A stretch of DNA of 62,000 nucleotides from positions 785,647 through 847,646 of the forward strand of contig CAJNDS010002102.1 of assembly GCA_905221605.1 (NCBI GenBank), given 5' to 3'. A model generated the notes under the pieces. It was not told where the DNA came from, did not search any database, and saw nothing but the letters and a program-made list of their open reading frames with translations. Source of the stretch: Symbiodinium natans (taxonomy: Eukaryota > Sar > Dinophyceae > Suessiales > Symbiodiniaceae). Both the position numbers and the translations under genes were made by a program. Within the stretch, counting starts at the first letter, position 1; every line of letters starts with the position of its first letter. Below, in pieces: positions 44,180 through 57,535 of the stretch.

Positions 44180-47100
44180 CTGCATCACTGCTTGCCGACG
44201 CTAGCTTGTGATTTGCACATAGTTCGTGGACCCAGTGATTCTTAAGGCCCTCGATCCAGATCAAGTGTCACTACTCCTGACACCGAGACCTCATGCTGAT
44301 GCTGTGTCCTTCCGCAGCTCGACACCCCCAGCCCCCCCTCCAACCCCCTACCCTGCCTACCGGAAAAAAAAATGGCTCAAAAACCCCGAGCGCTCTACCC
44401 CCTCCCCACCTATGCGGACCTATCCCCCCGCCTCCAGCTCTACCATCAGCGTAATCGAGTTCAGCAACACCAACACGCCTGGGCTGCCGTATACGGACCA
44501 AGAACGCTGGTATAGTCATCTCGAAGCCTGTCATAAGCCCTGCAGCATCACAGGCAAACTTCCCAAATGCAGCCCAGAATCCTGCGATGAGTTCAATTCC
44601 CGACTTGATGGACTTCACCTGCAAGCAAGTGAAATCCAAGTGGTGGTCGTCATCCAGCAGGTGGCCGAACTCCTGTGGCTGTTTGAACTGGCTTCAAACA
44701 TCTTCCAACTCAAGTCTAACGGTCTAACGGTCTAGCGCCCATGCGGGGACATGCCCGCCTTGTTTATCCTCACCCGGCTCCTGCCGTGAGTGGTTGGACA
44801 GCCTGCTCTGCTTGGAGATGCGGTTATGCACAACCTCGCAATTCGAACTGCGCTCCTTAGCACCATGCGCGCTAGAGGAACTGTGGCATTTTGGTGTTCT
44901 CCGCGAACTACGGCACTGTACCGTCTAGGACGGGAGTACTTCATTCCTAAAGTATAACAGGGCCACTATGAAACCTGCAGTTTGCAAAGCGATGTGGACA
45001 TCCGGAAAGTTCTGTCCCTGCTGGCAGAGGCTCATCGTCTGAATCTCTCCATTCCGGCACAATGCTGTTAAGATTGTCATGGACATCCTGGCCAAAGAGC
45101 AGACATACTTGCCATGGCAGAGCTTATCATACGACTCTTAGCAATGTGCCAGGAATGGTCTACGCCAGGACCGGCCACCTGCCCCATCAAGATGAAGTGT
45201 GTCTATATACCGACCCTGTCTGGAGAACGATACCAACCTCCTGTGACCTGATGATCACACGACCATCGCGTATCATACTACCGTTGCCATTCGGGAATGC
45301 GCAGGTGAGTAAACCCGAAACATTTCCAAAAGAAGAACCTGAACCTTCAAACCGCGCGGGGCCTGTGGGAGGGGATCTTCATACTCCGCAACAATTGGCT
45401 CTCGCGTACAACGGATGTGGCCAAGGGATGGCGCTGGTGCGCCCAGATTCGGCCCAGGGAACTCCTGCATTCACCAGAAAATGTTCAGAAGATTTCAGCG
45501 AGGACTGTGGGGAGGATTCAGGGGCACAGGAAATTTTGAGCAGAGCCCGCACCTCTCTGACAACGGCGTTCGTGGTCCCTTCGCTTTTCAAAGCCTGGCT
45601 GGGGCGTGGAGAGAGAGTAAGGGAAATCAGAGGGTTTCTTCGCCCTATATTTTATGATATATCTATATATATATATATTCTTATATTCAAGATCCCACTC
45701 TTGGCCCCTTGTGTTCACCTTGCGTGCTGGGGTCACTCTGGTGCGCAGCCTTTTGGGGCAGGCGGCCGGACTCCTGAACGAAGGCACCCTCCCTCTTCAA
45801 GAACACGCCAGGAGCACAAGCTTCCGCATGGTCTTAATTTTGAACACTGAATTCCATTGAGCCAACCCTACACTGCTACTATGCTCTGTGGTTGCTAGGG
45901 TTACTAGACCAGTACCATAATGAAGTATCTCGTCGCAAGGCCTCCACCCAGGCTTTCTCCTGCGCCTCCGCCAACTCCAGGATCTGTCGCCTTTTGGACC
46001 CGTCATTAGTGGTCCGATACATGCAACAATGGGTTGAATAAGATCTTTTGATTTTTGCTTCAGGAATTCGTTTGTTTTCTGTTCTGTGTCTCTCGCCTAG
46101 GCACAGCACGCATCCGAATCGCAAATGGCGATCCTCTCCATGTTTCTGTGTGCACGTGTCGCTGGCCTAGGCGCCGTGCACATTCCAAATCGCTAACGGC
46201 GACCCTTTCGGTGATTCCGTGACCCCGTGCTGCTGTTTCCTGGACATGTGAGCTATAGTTCTCTATTCCCTCACTTGTTAATGCGACAGTTCCTCTATAT
46301 TTGAATATGGCGACCTCCATTCCTCGATGTTTATTTGACAGGGAAAGTCAAAAACACACATTTGTGTCTTACAACGTCTTTGCTTGCTCTACATTCAAGG
46401 AAGCTTTGAATGGCCTTTCCTCGGAAAAAAAAAACTTTACTTCCTCAAAATTCTACGAGGAGATCCGTATGTATACAGATAATATGTACATATGTTCTGT
46501 TGATACCTGCATCATTTTCGAACTACACTATAAAGTATGCTATAGTTATGTCAAGAGCAAAGTTAACTACTGAATATGACTGTGCTGGATGACGGGGTCG
46601 AGAGGATTCAACTGGGTTTTGAAGCAATTCCTGGAACGCAAGCCTGCACGGATTAACAAGGGGGGGGGCACACCCCCCCCCCGCGGTGGAGATATTTGGA
46701 AGCAATTCCTCACGACGTCATGATGTGCCTTCCTTCCTTTCGGCTTCCGCTGCTTCCTTCCCTCCTTCCTTCCTGCTTACCAAAAACCGAGCAAAAGCGG
46801 CGAAATGACGACAACAAAATACCCCGACAAAAACAAACACATCGTGAAGAAAGGAATTCCCGCAACAGTCGTGTGGGTGAGCTACATGTAGTGCTTGGCG
46901 CTTCTGCTTTTCCATCTCGGTGTCTTTCAGCTCGCATGTTGCGCTCGCATGGTGGCTACCAGCGACGGTTGAAACCAAAGTTCTCATGACTCCAAGGATT
47001 GGGGGGAGTCATTAGTGATGTCCATTCTGAGTTAAATGGCAACCTAGTCCTTCATTGAGAAAATTCAATGGAAACTTCCTCCAAGCCTGTGCCCTTCTGC

Positions 47101-47860
47101 CAGGGCCAGGAGCGCCGTCATCCTCTGCCGCAAAGATGGGGCGTCGAGGATCGTTGCTTGGCTTGGCTCGAGGCTCTGAATAGCTTTCATTGTTGAGGTG
47201 TGAACAAAGAACCACAAACCCAAGATCGTCGGGAGTTCCCGGTGTTCAACAGCAACCGTCGGACCCTTAGCCACGTCGAAATCTCCCTGTCAAGGATGGT
47301 CAAGCCAACCAAAAGATGGCAGTCCTGAAGTTGCTGGGCTGCTCTGCTCAGTGCGCTTCTTGCATGGCCAGGTACTGCTCTTTGGTGATATGGGGGGGAG
47401 GGCTTTGGGGCTTTGGTGTGCGGCATGGTAAGAGGGACTGCTGTGGGGTTGTCACACACAAGCACAAGATGAGGGGTCAGAGAGCCCTAAGCTGCGGAAG
47501 GTCGATGACACCTCAGGCTCAACCGAAGCAGCCGATGCAGCGAACAATTTGGCCACGGCTGTGCAAGCAATTTCCAACAGCAGCGTGTCAAGAGCCTCGT
47601 CCACTGTGTTGCGGTCCGTGCTACCCACACTGTCCTCCCACCGACTGGTCACTGCCGGTGATTACGCAACTACGCTTGCAGCATTCCCATGTTCTGCAAT
47701 CCCAGAACACTGCCAGGTTGAAGAACCGTCGTCTATGATTGGCTGTTGTGTTTCCGTAGACTGGCCAACCCTGACCTCAACATGAAGCGGCCAAAGATCA
47801 AATTCACTAGTTCCACTCACACCCATGACCTCGCTCCATACACCCTGCAAGCCATCCCGA
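44180..47860. other. Intergenic or intronic DNA without a supported gene
   Basis: Several long but weak frames occur (for example a 262-codon plus frame at 45062-45850 crossing a TATATA tract). None has recognisable domains. Homopolymer runs lie at 46661-46681. Confidence 0.5.
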
Positions 47861-47866
47861 CTTCTG

Positions 47867-48072
47867 AGGGCGGCACGACGACAGGGCAAGCCCTTCCCTA
47901 CTTCTGAGGGTTGCACGAGGACAAAGCGGCACCAGGGGAGTGCAACACGCAACACAAGCAGACATGCTCATAGGCACCCCTTGACACCAGCCAGCGCTGC
48001 GTGGCCCATGCGCAACTCTTCGAGAAAACGCCTACCCTCCTTCTGAGGGTGGCGCGAAGACAAAGCAACCTC
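47867..48072 (+). repeat. Three copies of a roughly 28-bp dispersed repeat
   Basis: CTTCTGAGGG followed by a variable GCACGA-GACA-GC occurs at 47871, 47901 and 48040. The first two have a 30-bp period; the third is 139 bp further on. Confidence 0.75.
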
Positions 48073-48237
48073 ACACCCATGTCTTTTGTCGTGTTGAAAG
48101 CACGACACCATCAGTCCTACTGTAAACACGCGTTGGCCAGTCCTGCAGGAAGGAGGGAGACTGCATCGGAGGCCTGCAACGGACCGAGTCTACACACGGC
48201 TTCCATGATGAATTGTGAGCCTCCCATTGCTATTACA

Positions 48238-48322
48238 TATAACACACACACACATATATATATATATACATATGTACATTGTATGTGTGCGTGTGTGTGT
48301 GTGTGTATGTATGTATGTAACT
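48238..48322. repeat. CA / TA / TG microsatellite
   Basis: CACACA, then TATATA, then GTGTGT and TATG repeats. Confidence 0.95.
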
Positions 48323-48446
48323 AACGGGTCGAGACTAGCACAAGCGATCCGGTCTTGGTACCCTCCACGCACTGCAGCCACTACCATGTTGCCGAGTGCC
48401 GCGCCCCTTGACCACTTCTGGGTCTCGGCCTTGGATACGAGCTGCC

Positions 48447-48497
48447 CTAAGCCCTAAACCCTAAACCCTAAACCCGAAACCCTAAATCCCGAAACCC
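48447..48497 (-). repeat. Interstitial CCCTAAA block
   Basis: A short, partly degenerate C-strand telomeric block far from the main mosaic. Confidence 0.9.
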
Positions 48498-49089
48498 TGT
48501 GACGTTGCGAACGTTCGGGGAATCGGCCCAAGGCTCGAGAGACGCTCTCGAGAACAAGCGAGGCGATAGGGTTCAGCACTGAGTTGCTAACGTGCAAGCA
48601 GCTGATTCTTGAAAGCAGCCCCAAACCCCTTAAACCCACAAACATAAACAGAGGTACACACCGTAAACGTAGGTCTCTGTGCGGACGTCTGCTCAGACAG
48701 GGAGCTGGTCAACCGCGGGGATGGCATGAAGAGGTTGTCTTCCTTCACCTGTCCAAGGGACTGCAATGGCTGCTCAACGTCGGTTTCCCTACAATTCCCT
48801 CAATTTTGCAAAACCCTCAAGCTGCCCTGCTCGCTGCATTGGCGTCATCCCTGCCTCTGGTGGAAGCCATCGATCATCAATCTCGCTCCTCAGACGGACC
48901 ACGGCGCTTATCTCAATCCCCATTCAATGAGAAGAAAGCCATGCCTGCGCATGATTCGTGAAGCATCCAACGGCCACTTCATTACACGCCGATTCTGATG
49001 GAAGTGACAGCTAGGCAGATCCAGATTCAACCCGCCGTGCCGAAGCATGAACCATCTGGGCAACCCACCTGAATAACTGGCAATTTTTT

Positions 49090-49347
49090 GGCACGTGGTC
49101 ATTTCGGCTGAGTTTCGGGTCCAGCGCTCCACCAGCGTGGGGCCCTCCAAGGGAGCAGGTGCAAAAGCCTCGGCACAAGCATCTAAAACACAAACTTGGA
49201 GTCCTCTGAGTCCCTTCAAAGTGTATGGGGCTTTCCCTCGGACTCCAAGCTGCGTTGCATGCGAATATGCTCTGAAAGCCGAGGGGCCACCTTGGCAATT
49301 GAAAGCGCTGAGCACACCGGTGAAGTTGTCCATGGCCACGCCTGCGG
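49090..49347 (-). CDS. Candidate exon, function unknown
   Basis: After a good acceptor (CTGCCCCGCAG) the minus strand reads VAMDNFTGVLSAFNCQGGPS and continues open with protein-like composition (LRGLQVCVLDACAEAF). It may be an exon, but no family is recognised and the 3' boundary is unclear. Confidence 0.25.
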
Positions 49348-49861
49348 GGCAGACTTCAAGACATCATGAGTGCAACTGAGTGCATGATTGCTCAAGGCCA
49401 TGATTCTATGATCGATATCAGTGCGAAGCAGACCATCGGCGAAAGCCTACCCGCCCTGCGCTCAGTGCAGCTGGTCCATAGCGTGCAGGCAAAGGAAACA
49501 GTAATAACGACCTACCCCCGAGGCCAAGGATAATTGGATGGGAGTGGGAGTTAGCAGGGTCTACGTGGCACTTGCATAGTTTGCCTTGACGCTTTGCTGC
49601 GTGAGAAAAATGTGACAACACAGATTGCAAAAGGACGAATTGTGTTGACCTTGACGGTCGTTGCTGCACGGGCTTCTGCTGATTTGGTTTTCACACCAGT
49701 GAACTACTTGGCTGGACATCTCATCTGCACCAGAACTGATACCAGGATGCGCATGTCGCAGGGAAAGAACCTTTACACTAGCTGATTGAGCCACAGGAAG
49801 TCCGTCAAGTTCAAGTGAGTTGGAGTTGAAGTTTGTCTTCATTTCTCATGTACAGATACAT

Positions 49862-49863
<2 letters not shown>

Positions 49864-49901
<38 letters not shown>

Positions 49902-49906
49902 TATAT
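49864..49906. repeat. TA microsatellite
   Basis: TATATA repeat of about 40 bp. Confidence 0.95.
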
Positions 49907-52592
49907 CTTATACCTTTTAACGGATGGACTTAGGAAAGCTCTGCCAGACCTGATGCAATATCAAACTAGGCTTTGCAAGGGAGCTGCTGGTCATGGCGCG
50001 CAACGTTTCGAGTTGATATCAGACTACTGAGCCCAGGTCTGAAAACCCCCGCGTTGTGAAGCCACCATGAAGGCCGGCGGAGGTGCTCTACAGGAAGCAG
50101 CCTACACGAGCCCACAAAACTTCACTAAGCTCTGGCATTGCCATTGTAGTCACTTGCAACACGCTTGTCTGAGGTACAGAAAGGTTGTCCAGCTTGTAGA
50201 ACTTAACGACACCTCATGCAAAATGAGAAAGCGCCAGATGCGTTTTGTTTGGGGCCGCAGCAGCTGTAATGAGTCATGTGAGCCAGCAGCTCAACAAGCA
50301 ATGAAAGCACGAATGCATGTACTAAGGTCTTCAACAAAAGAAAGCATGGCGAAGCGTTCCTGCAAGAATGCCGAAGAGGAACAGTGGCAAACAACTCCAA
50401 GGTGATGCACAATGTCCCCCGTGGGCCCCGTGGTTGTTGCCCATCATGGTTGCCTCCAAAGCGCTGGCCTGCGTGTCTTGCGAGACCTGTCGCTTTACGA
50501 TGCAGGATTTAAAGCTTCAGACAGCTCGAGTGTAAAAGACAGCTCAGCCCCAGCCCAATGTTGCCATAAATGAACATAAATGCATATAAGTGCAATGGTG
50601 ACATGCTAAACTAGTAGTTACTGTACTCATCCGGCCTGCAATCGCCGGAGCTTCTGCAAATCTTCCCGCATTTGCAGCATTTCTGTGGACATGGCCTCCG
50701 GCGAATGAACTACCCCAGCTTGTATGAATGGCCGTCAATTATTGCTCCAATGGCCACGCGCTTTTCGACAGATTGAACAAAACGAGCCAGCCTTGTACGT
50801 CTCATCCATAACCTGAGGCGAGACATGCCGCTGTCCCTCACCATTGCTCTCGGCTACGACGCACAAATCCTCAGAGCTTGCTCGGGTCTCCTGGTGGCTC
50901 AATCTCTTCCCAAAAATGGCCGCCCAGCTCTATCAAAGCTACTAGCTCTTCGAACAGATCACCTCGTTGAGGCTCGACTAATTCGACTTGGCGGCCTTGG
51001 CAGAGACCTCAAGCTGCTCCAAACGGGGGTCCACATCTTGCCAGCCTGCATCATCAGAGGACTGGCCAGGAATGCGCCCCCTTGTTCAGGTCCAATCTTG
51101 TGAGCTTAAAAGGTGATGGTATATCGGTATATCCTCCCGCATGCAGAAGTATCTGAGATGGTTCAGCGATCAAATCATGACACCCTGCACGTTCCTGTGC
51201 CGCGAGCAGGCTGTCCACGAATGAGCTGCTCCTGCAAATCCTTGGGTGCATTGAGGCTCGGTGGGCACATGGTCTGATTGCATGCCATCTACATTTGCTC
51301 GAAAGGGGAAGCCTGCAAATGACTTGCCTAACTGAGGAGGTCCATCCTGTCAACCTCTCTCTCTTTGACCCTCGAACGGTGCAAAGCCAAGCAACTTACT
51401 TTCACACAACAACCTGCAGCCCTGAAGCCGAATGATAGCCGATGACCCGGATGAGCTACATCTGTGCACTCCGTCCTCCAGCCGACTGGTGGACCCTGCC
51501 AGCATTAGCTGAGGCTTGACAATGTTGACTATACTCAAGGTACACTGTGATTGCTACTACACTGCATTTTCGGTGGGATGGCGGTCTGAGCGCATATGTT
51601 GTGAAAGTCTTGCCATCATGTAAGCTGAGGCAAGCTGAGCACAAGCACATATGCATCCATGCCTCCTCTGGACAAGATGCCGAGAGAACGCAGAGTCTCA
51701 TCAATGGCCTGGCTGTGCTTTCGCGTGAAGATTCCAACCGTTCAACTGGTAAACCCTGTATAGAATCCACGAACACCCACGAACGAAGAACTGGATCAAG
51801 GCGAACCGACCTGCCCTTGAAACCCGAGCTCAGGCAAAGAAGCCCAAAGGCGCACGCTCAGAGCCTCAGGTACTTGAAGTGCCACGTGAATCAGACCCGA
51901 AGATCCTGATCCCCTCTGGGTTTGAATGCTTGTTTTTTCCCGGTGGCTTTCAGATGGTTTTGGACCACGCAGGGCAACTTCCTAGGCCTTGCCCCTTTCT
52001 CGTCGGCAAGAGGGCATGTCTCAACATCCCACATCAGTGTTATTTAGTAGAATCCCGCTGACCAAGCAGACCCTCTTCAACCCTATGGCCTTCACTTTGA
52101 GACATGCCCATGTGTGTCCGAGTAAGGTGTAGGCTGGGTGGCCAGGATGGTATCCCAGGACAGAGCTCCGAAAATCCCAACAGAATTGAAGGTAGCCTGG
52201 GCCAAGCCATATTCCTTGCGCAAACAGTCATGGGCGCGGGCGAGTCATGGGCCCCATCTCATGGCCAACCAGAGTCTACCCAGATTATTAAATAGGCAAG
52301 AAGCCATGATTAAACCCGAAGGGCACTAGCAGAGCTGAATTTCGGACCACTTCTGTCCGAAGAATGCGGGGCTCCCGCTCAGCCTTCGCGGCATTCTGCG
52401 ACTTGGCCAGTGCATGGCCACTGTAAAAGGTATGGGCTGTTTATAGGCCTTGGCGGCCCTAACTCTATAATGGATGCCCTTTATGAGATTTTCAATTCAC
52501 CCATAGGAATATGTGCGTGAAGGCGGTCAAAACGGATGCTGAGCTGTGTGGGGAGACTCTTGCTCCGAGCTGCAGCGAGGGGATCACGCGAC

Positions 52593-52776
52593 CTGAACTT
52601 TTGTCAGAAGGTCGGCGGCTCGATCGATGCAGCCATCACTGAGCTGGCCGGTCGTCACTGCCCTGTGTTGCAGTCGAATTTCGGGGTCACACGCGAATTC
52701 CTCAAAGACGTCCAAGACCTCCCTCGGAAAGCACAAGCGATGTTGCCGGTCCAGCAACTGCATCAAAGTTTCTAAG
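52593..52776 (-). CDS. Candidate internal exon, function unknown
   Basis: Bounded by TTCTTAG and AAAGTTCAG/GT, the minus strand encodes about 60 residues: ETLMQLLDRQHRLCFPREVL, DVFEEFACDPEIRLQHRAVT and onward to AADLLTKVQ. Codon use and boundaries are typical of a real exon. It is helical; no family is recognised. Confidence 0.45.
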
Positions 52777-53437
52777 AAGAGAACTGGCAAATTTACCTCC
52801 TAGAGGCCTTCAGACCCCACATTTTGCACGGCATTGGACTCAGCATCACTTACACACGAAAGGCACCCGATCCAACCCCCCCCCCTCCCCTCCGGGGCTG
52901 AACCCTGCACATCCCTTGGGCTTGGACCACATAGAAACGTACAAATAGCATCTACATTGAATCTACAAGAAAAGTCAGTTGCTGGTAAACCTGTACAGCA
53001 ACTTTTTGCTGATGTCTTTATGTTGAGCAAGTTCGGTCGAGGTGCTGGTAGCCACCCCAACGACGGTGCAGTCTTTCGGCCAATGCCTCCGAAACCATCA
53101 GTTGGCAAGTCTTGCCCGGTGGCTCAAGGACACTGTCGACCGGTGGGCTGAAGGAAGTCTTCCATGATCTTGTGCTACTGGTGCCGCCTTGGCCCTGAAG
53201 ATCCCTAGACAAAAAGTGTCAAATGATGCCCGAAGCAAGCCCTTTCCTGAACGAATTGCTTGCTGGATCCGACAAGGTGTAGATGGATCCCGTTTCAGCT
53301 ACCATCCCAGATCTGCCTGTGGGGTCATCCCGCGGTTGGTTTGGCAGGTGGGCCGAGCACCAAGGCGGAGAAGGGCCCTGCGAGCAGGATGGACGCCGCA
53401 GGCAATAGAGAGATCTGTTTTGGCTGCTTTTGTTCAG

Positions 53438-54295
53438 ACTACATGCACAACATACACAACATACACAACAGACACAACACACACAACATACACAACATAC
53501 ACAACATACACAACACACATTACATAGACTACATACACAACATACACAACATACATTACAGACATTACAGACATTACATACATTACAAACATTACACACA
53601 CTACATACATTACATACATTGCATACATTTCATACATTGCATACATTAATGACATTGAATACACTACACACATTACACACGTTACACCAATACACACATT
53701 ACATACATTACATACATTGCATACATTACATACATTGCATACATTACATACATTAAATTGATTACATAGATTACACATATTAGATAGATTACATACATTA
53801 CATACGTTACATGCATTTTGTGACACACATTACACACATTACATGTACATTGCATTTACATTACATGCACTAATTGCATTAAATACATTACAAAAATTAA
53901 CTTGCATACATTACATGCATTACATACGTTGCAGACCTTACATACATTACATACGTTACATGCAGTACATGCTTTACATACATCACATATATCACACACA
54001 GTACATACATCACACACACACACATTACACGCATTACACGCATTACACACATTACACACATTACACACATTACAGACATTACATACATTACATACATTAC
54101 ATACATTACATACATTACATACATTACATACATTACATACATTACATACATTACATACATTACATACATTACATACACTACATACATTACATACATTACA
54201 TACATCACATGCATTACATACATTACGTACATACATTAGGTACACTACATACATGCCTTACATACATACGTACATACATACATGCTTATGGCATA
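53438..54295 (+). repeat. Satellite of 9-bp period (ATACATTAC)
   Basis: About 850 bp of ATACATTAC-like units, very regular at 54060-54230. Because 9 is a multiple of 3, all frames stay open and give His-Tyr-Ile, Thr-Leu-His or Cys-Asn-Val repeats; these are artefacts. Confidence 0.95.
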
Positions 54296-54308
54296 CATGT
54301 GTTCCTTG

Positions 54309-54475
54309 CTACTCAGGGATCGGGACCTCATGGCACACAAGGCATGGTTTCATGGTAGGCCTGATGATGGCAGGCTTCTTTTGCTGGACAGCAACGTGGA
54401 GTGGGTAGCCTTGCAAGATGCCAGCTTCGAACAAAACAGGGTGTTGCAAAGTTCCCCGAACACCAGGGCCCCATT
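54309..54475 (-). CDS. Candidate terminal exon, function unknown
   Basis: The minus strand reads HPVLFEAGILQGYPLHVAVQ, then KKPAIIRPTMKPCLVCHEVP and IPE before TAG at 54309. Composition is strongly protein-like and the stop is followed by the 9-bp satellite. The 5' limit is uncertain. A competing plus-strand frame covers the same region. Confidence 0.4.
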
Positions 54476-54711
54476 AAGCAAAGTGCCTTGCTCTGCAGCA
54501 GCTTGTGAGAAGGCCTCTCCTGTGAGCCTTGTGATGCCTTGGGACTGACCTTGAACAAACGACCTGATGCTGTTGCCTTAATAACTTAAGTTTGCAGACC
54601 CCTTTGCATCGGGGCCTGGGGTACAGGCACTAGTCGGGCGAGAATCGGTGTATGTGGGCTGGGGAGCGGCGGAGAAGTGGACTTGCTCAGAAGGCACTCA
54701 TCCCCCGGACC

Positions 54712-54925
54712 TTAGAAGTTGCGAAGTTTGGCAAAGGGGCGAGTGCGGCCCCAGGAGTGCTTCGCCTCGTTGATGTGCATGTACCTCTTGCGAGATGCCC
54801 GTTTCTGCCGTAGAGCTGGTACCACATAGACGGGTGTAACGTGACTTGGGATGATCTGCTCTATATCTGTTCCAACGTGTACAACACGTGGCTGAAGCTG
54901 GCCAACGCAGCGCGGCAAACTATGG
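54712..54925 (-). CDS. Candidate terminal exon of a basic protein
   Basis: The minus strand reads LQPRVVHVGTDIEQIIPSHV, TPVYVVPALRQKRASRKRYM and HINEAKHSWGRTRPFAKLRN, ending in F and a stop at 54712. The basic C-terminus suggests an RNA- or organelle-associated protein, but no family is recognised. Exons at 56.9-59.3 kb could belong to the same gene. Confidence 0.45.
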
Positions 54926-55439
54926 GGTATAGATCGGCCTCTCTTTCCGGTACAGAGGTTGCCCTGTAGGTATATCTAGAGGCCATGCCGTGCTGGTCCG
55001 CTCCTAATTTGCTGCCCCAGCAGCCCGCTGGCGTCAAGGAACGACTTGACCAGAAGCTTCCGCCTTTGCTACGTAAGATTCTTGCCACTGGGGCAGGCTT
55101 CAAGGAGGTTTCAGTAAGGCACGGGTACCTCCTTGTTTTCGAGTGGCTCTAGTGTTTGTGTGGCTCAGGAGCTCCTGAGATGCTTCCCCAGGCCTTTGTG
55201 AAGTTTCAATGCAAGTGTTCGCGAAACTGTGCATTGAAAACTGGGTTCGGGGTAGCAAAGTCTTAGTTGCCTACGACCCCCAAAAGCCCCACGACAAAGT
55301 TGCTTCCTTCCATTCACCACAGGCTTGAACACATGCTTGGGCCAAAAAAGGCTCGAACACCGGAAGCCATGAAGTCTGAGAATCCCGGCACAAGTTTAAG
55401 GCTTCAGCCCAAGACTTGCAAACGAGTTGCTGAACATCG

Positions 55440-55628
55440 CGCGAGACCGACTTCGTGGTCGTGGTGCGGCTCGTCAACATGCTTGTGCCCAGGCTCGTAG
55501 TGCTGCCTGAGGACTTTGTGGCAAAGGCAAGGGCTTTGAGGGTACTTTTCCGGATTGGCGGGATTTTGGGAGGTCTCTTGGGACTGAAGGACGTGCGTAA
55601 GACAATGTCGAAACGAGCCTATAAGGTA
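55440..55628 (+). other. Ambiguous plus-strand frame
   Basis: The plus strand reads NMLVPRLVVLPEDFVAKARA, then LRVLFRIGGILGGLLGLKDV, ending KRAYK before GTACTG. It could be an exon with a hydrophobic helix, but the minus strand is also open here, so its status is undecided. Confidence 0.2.
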
Positions 55629-56853
55629 CTGAAACTTTGACCACCTTGCAAACACCGTAGAGACGAGAACAAGTGCAGCAAAAGTTGGCATTCGCCGTAC
55701 ACCTCCACTTGAGAAGTGGTGTTTTTGAGCTACAGGCCTCAACCAGACTCAACCATAACCGCCTAAACCCAGTTAAATCCTAAGCCACACTTTTCCGAAA
55801 GCCTAGCGTCCCAACACCGGGATGGCTCCAGCACTGCCCAGGCTGGCACTGGTGGCGCTTGCAGAGCTGACGTTCGTGCCCGTGCTGGTCCTGGCAGCCA
55901 GAAGACATCGCCGCTTCCGCCCTACTGAATAACTGAATAACTGCTCGCAGGCCGGGAGTATCAAAAGCTGCTTCTCTTGACCGCGGTCATGTTGCTGGTG
56001 TGGGTAGCCCAGCGGATGCCGAGTTTGCTTGCGGTTACATTTTCTCGTTCCACGCCTTTGTAGAGCCAGTTGTACTCTGATTTTCTGAACTTCCTAACAT
56101 CCTGAAAGCTGCAAAGGTCTACAAGTCTACAACTGTCTACAAAGTAAAATTGGGCAACGCTTCGGGCGTGCTTTCAGCCGCGCTTCAAGTTGCAAGGGTT
56201 TGTCATGTACTCCATAGGTCACGTGCAAACTCAGAGCTCAACTGTCACAAAACAACAGCAAAGCGTGAGCTGTCAACACATTTCTGGAGGTCCTTGTCGA
56301 TCCGAAAGATTGCTCTCGGACTAAGCTCTGCGGTGCGATCGTTCCTGTGGAATTGCGGCTCAAGATTCCAGGGGGATGTGCAAGCTTGGCATCATTAACC
56401 GACAAGTCTTACATCTCAACAACTGCCACTGCGCGTGACCTTCATGGCACTGCTGCTTTATGTGCCTTTAAGTCGCACACTCAGACTCGCAGCACTTCGC
56501 TTTTATAGCAACGATCTCCCTACGGCAGAATTTTCTGTGTTGAAACCTCTTGTTGCCCGACATCCGAAGACCCTTCGCAACGTCCTGCGGGTGGAAGTGG
56601 AGGCATCTTGGAGGGGCTCTGAGGCTGACCCTCTTCAAGCGGCCTCGGGGTAGAAGTATACTGCAGTGAAACTGAAGGGAATCGTGAACCCGTGGGGAAT
56701 TCAAACAAAAAAAACATCACTCGGCTTACAGGTGAGATCATGCGGTCAACCTACGCGCCATTGCAGAAAGACGGGATGACCTTCGAAAACCTGTTGACTT
56801 CGCTTCCGTGCGATTTAGTCCTCTTTTGGCGCCCAAAACTCATTTTGTAACTC

Positions 56854-57252
56854 TTACTCCAATTGGTGCAGGTCCGGGTCAGCTTGTTCCAGTCCGGATG
56901 GATATGAGATGATACTAGCACCTCTGCTACGTGGAGCTACACGACTTCTCCAAAGGCATGACTGCAACCGCAACCACCGAGTCTGCACACAACCGAGCGT
57001 CATTGATGGCTGCTGCTGCTTCAACTCTTCCATGTTCTTGCTGGCGTCGGTAGTACGGGACATGAAGAGCCCGAGCATTGTCGCCAGGAAGGAAACTTGC
57101 TCGAAAATGAGCGTTGAAACAACAGCGTCAGGGAAAACGGAGCCGCGTGAGCTGCGGGGGCAGGCAGTGATCAAGCTTGCCAAAGCACCTAAATACACCG
57201 ACCTAAAATGCGCGTCAAGACTGCGCTGACCCCTTTCGAGAATTCTGCGCAA
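56854..57252 (-). CDS. Candidate exon(s), membrane-protein-like
   Basis: The minus frame of 132 codons reads ILERGQRSLDAHFRSVYLGA, a hydrophobic stretch (VVSTLIFEQVSFLATMLGLF), then MSRTTDASKNMEELKQQQPS. A membrane helix followed by a charged helix is plausible. Splice limits were not resolved. Confidence 0.4.
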   Translation of the reverse strand: MRRILERGQRSLDAHFRSVYLGALASLITACPRSSRGSVFPDAVVSTLIFEQVSFLATMLGLFMSRTTDASKNMEELKQQQPSMTLGCVQTRWLRLQSCLWRSRVAPRSRGASIISYPSGLEQADPDLHQLE

Positions 57253-57399
57253 AAGGTATCCTGCTCAAAGACACGGTACCCCTGCATAGATCGAGTCCAC
57301 AAACTCATCTTCAGAAGCCACTACTCTCGAAGGCTCGAAGGCTGGAGCAGAGCCGAACTTCCCGATGCCGAGCAGCCTCGACTTTGTGGTTGCTGTCTT

Positions 57400-57535
57400 C
57401 GCAAAGCTGCCGGTAGCTCGGGAAAATCTCGTCCACGGTCTGGGCACAGGGCTAAACTGTTCCACAAGTCTGCAGGAAGATGTCGGTCCTGCGGTTGCCA
57501 CTGCTCCACGTACTCTCTGGACACACATGCTTCTT
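57400..57535 (-). CDS. Candidate exon, function unknown
   Basis: The minus strand reads EYVEQWQPQDRHLPADLWNS, then LALCPDRGRDFPELPAALR. It is protein-like; limits are uncertain. A second frame downstream (FEPSRVVASEDEFVDSIYAG, about 57340-57270) may be the next exon. Confidence 0.35.

Noticed and set aside
44820-44900. Possible tRNA gene on the minus strand (GTTCGAATTG box B-like word)
   Set aside because: The T-stem is only four pairs, there is no acceptor stem or anticodon arm at correct spacing.
45062-45850. Plus-strand frame of 262 codons
   Set aside because: It crosses a TATATA tract, has no domain, and other frames look equally coding-like; probably chance.
53219-54408. Several open frames of 100-170 codons on both strands
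   Set aside because: A 9-bp satellite keeps all frames open; products are HYI, TLH, CNV or MYV repeats.
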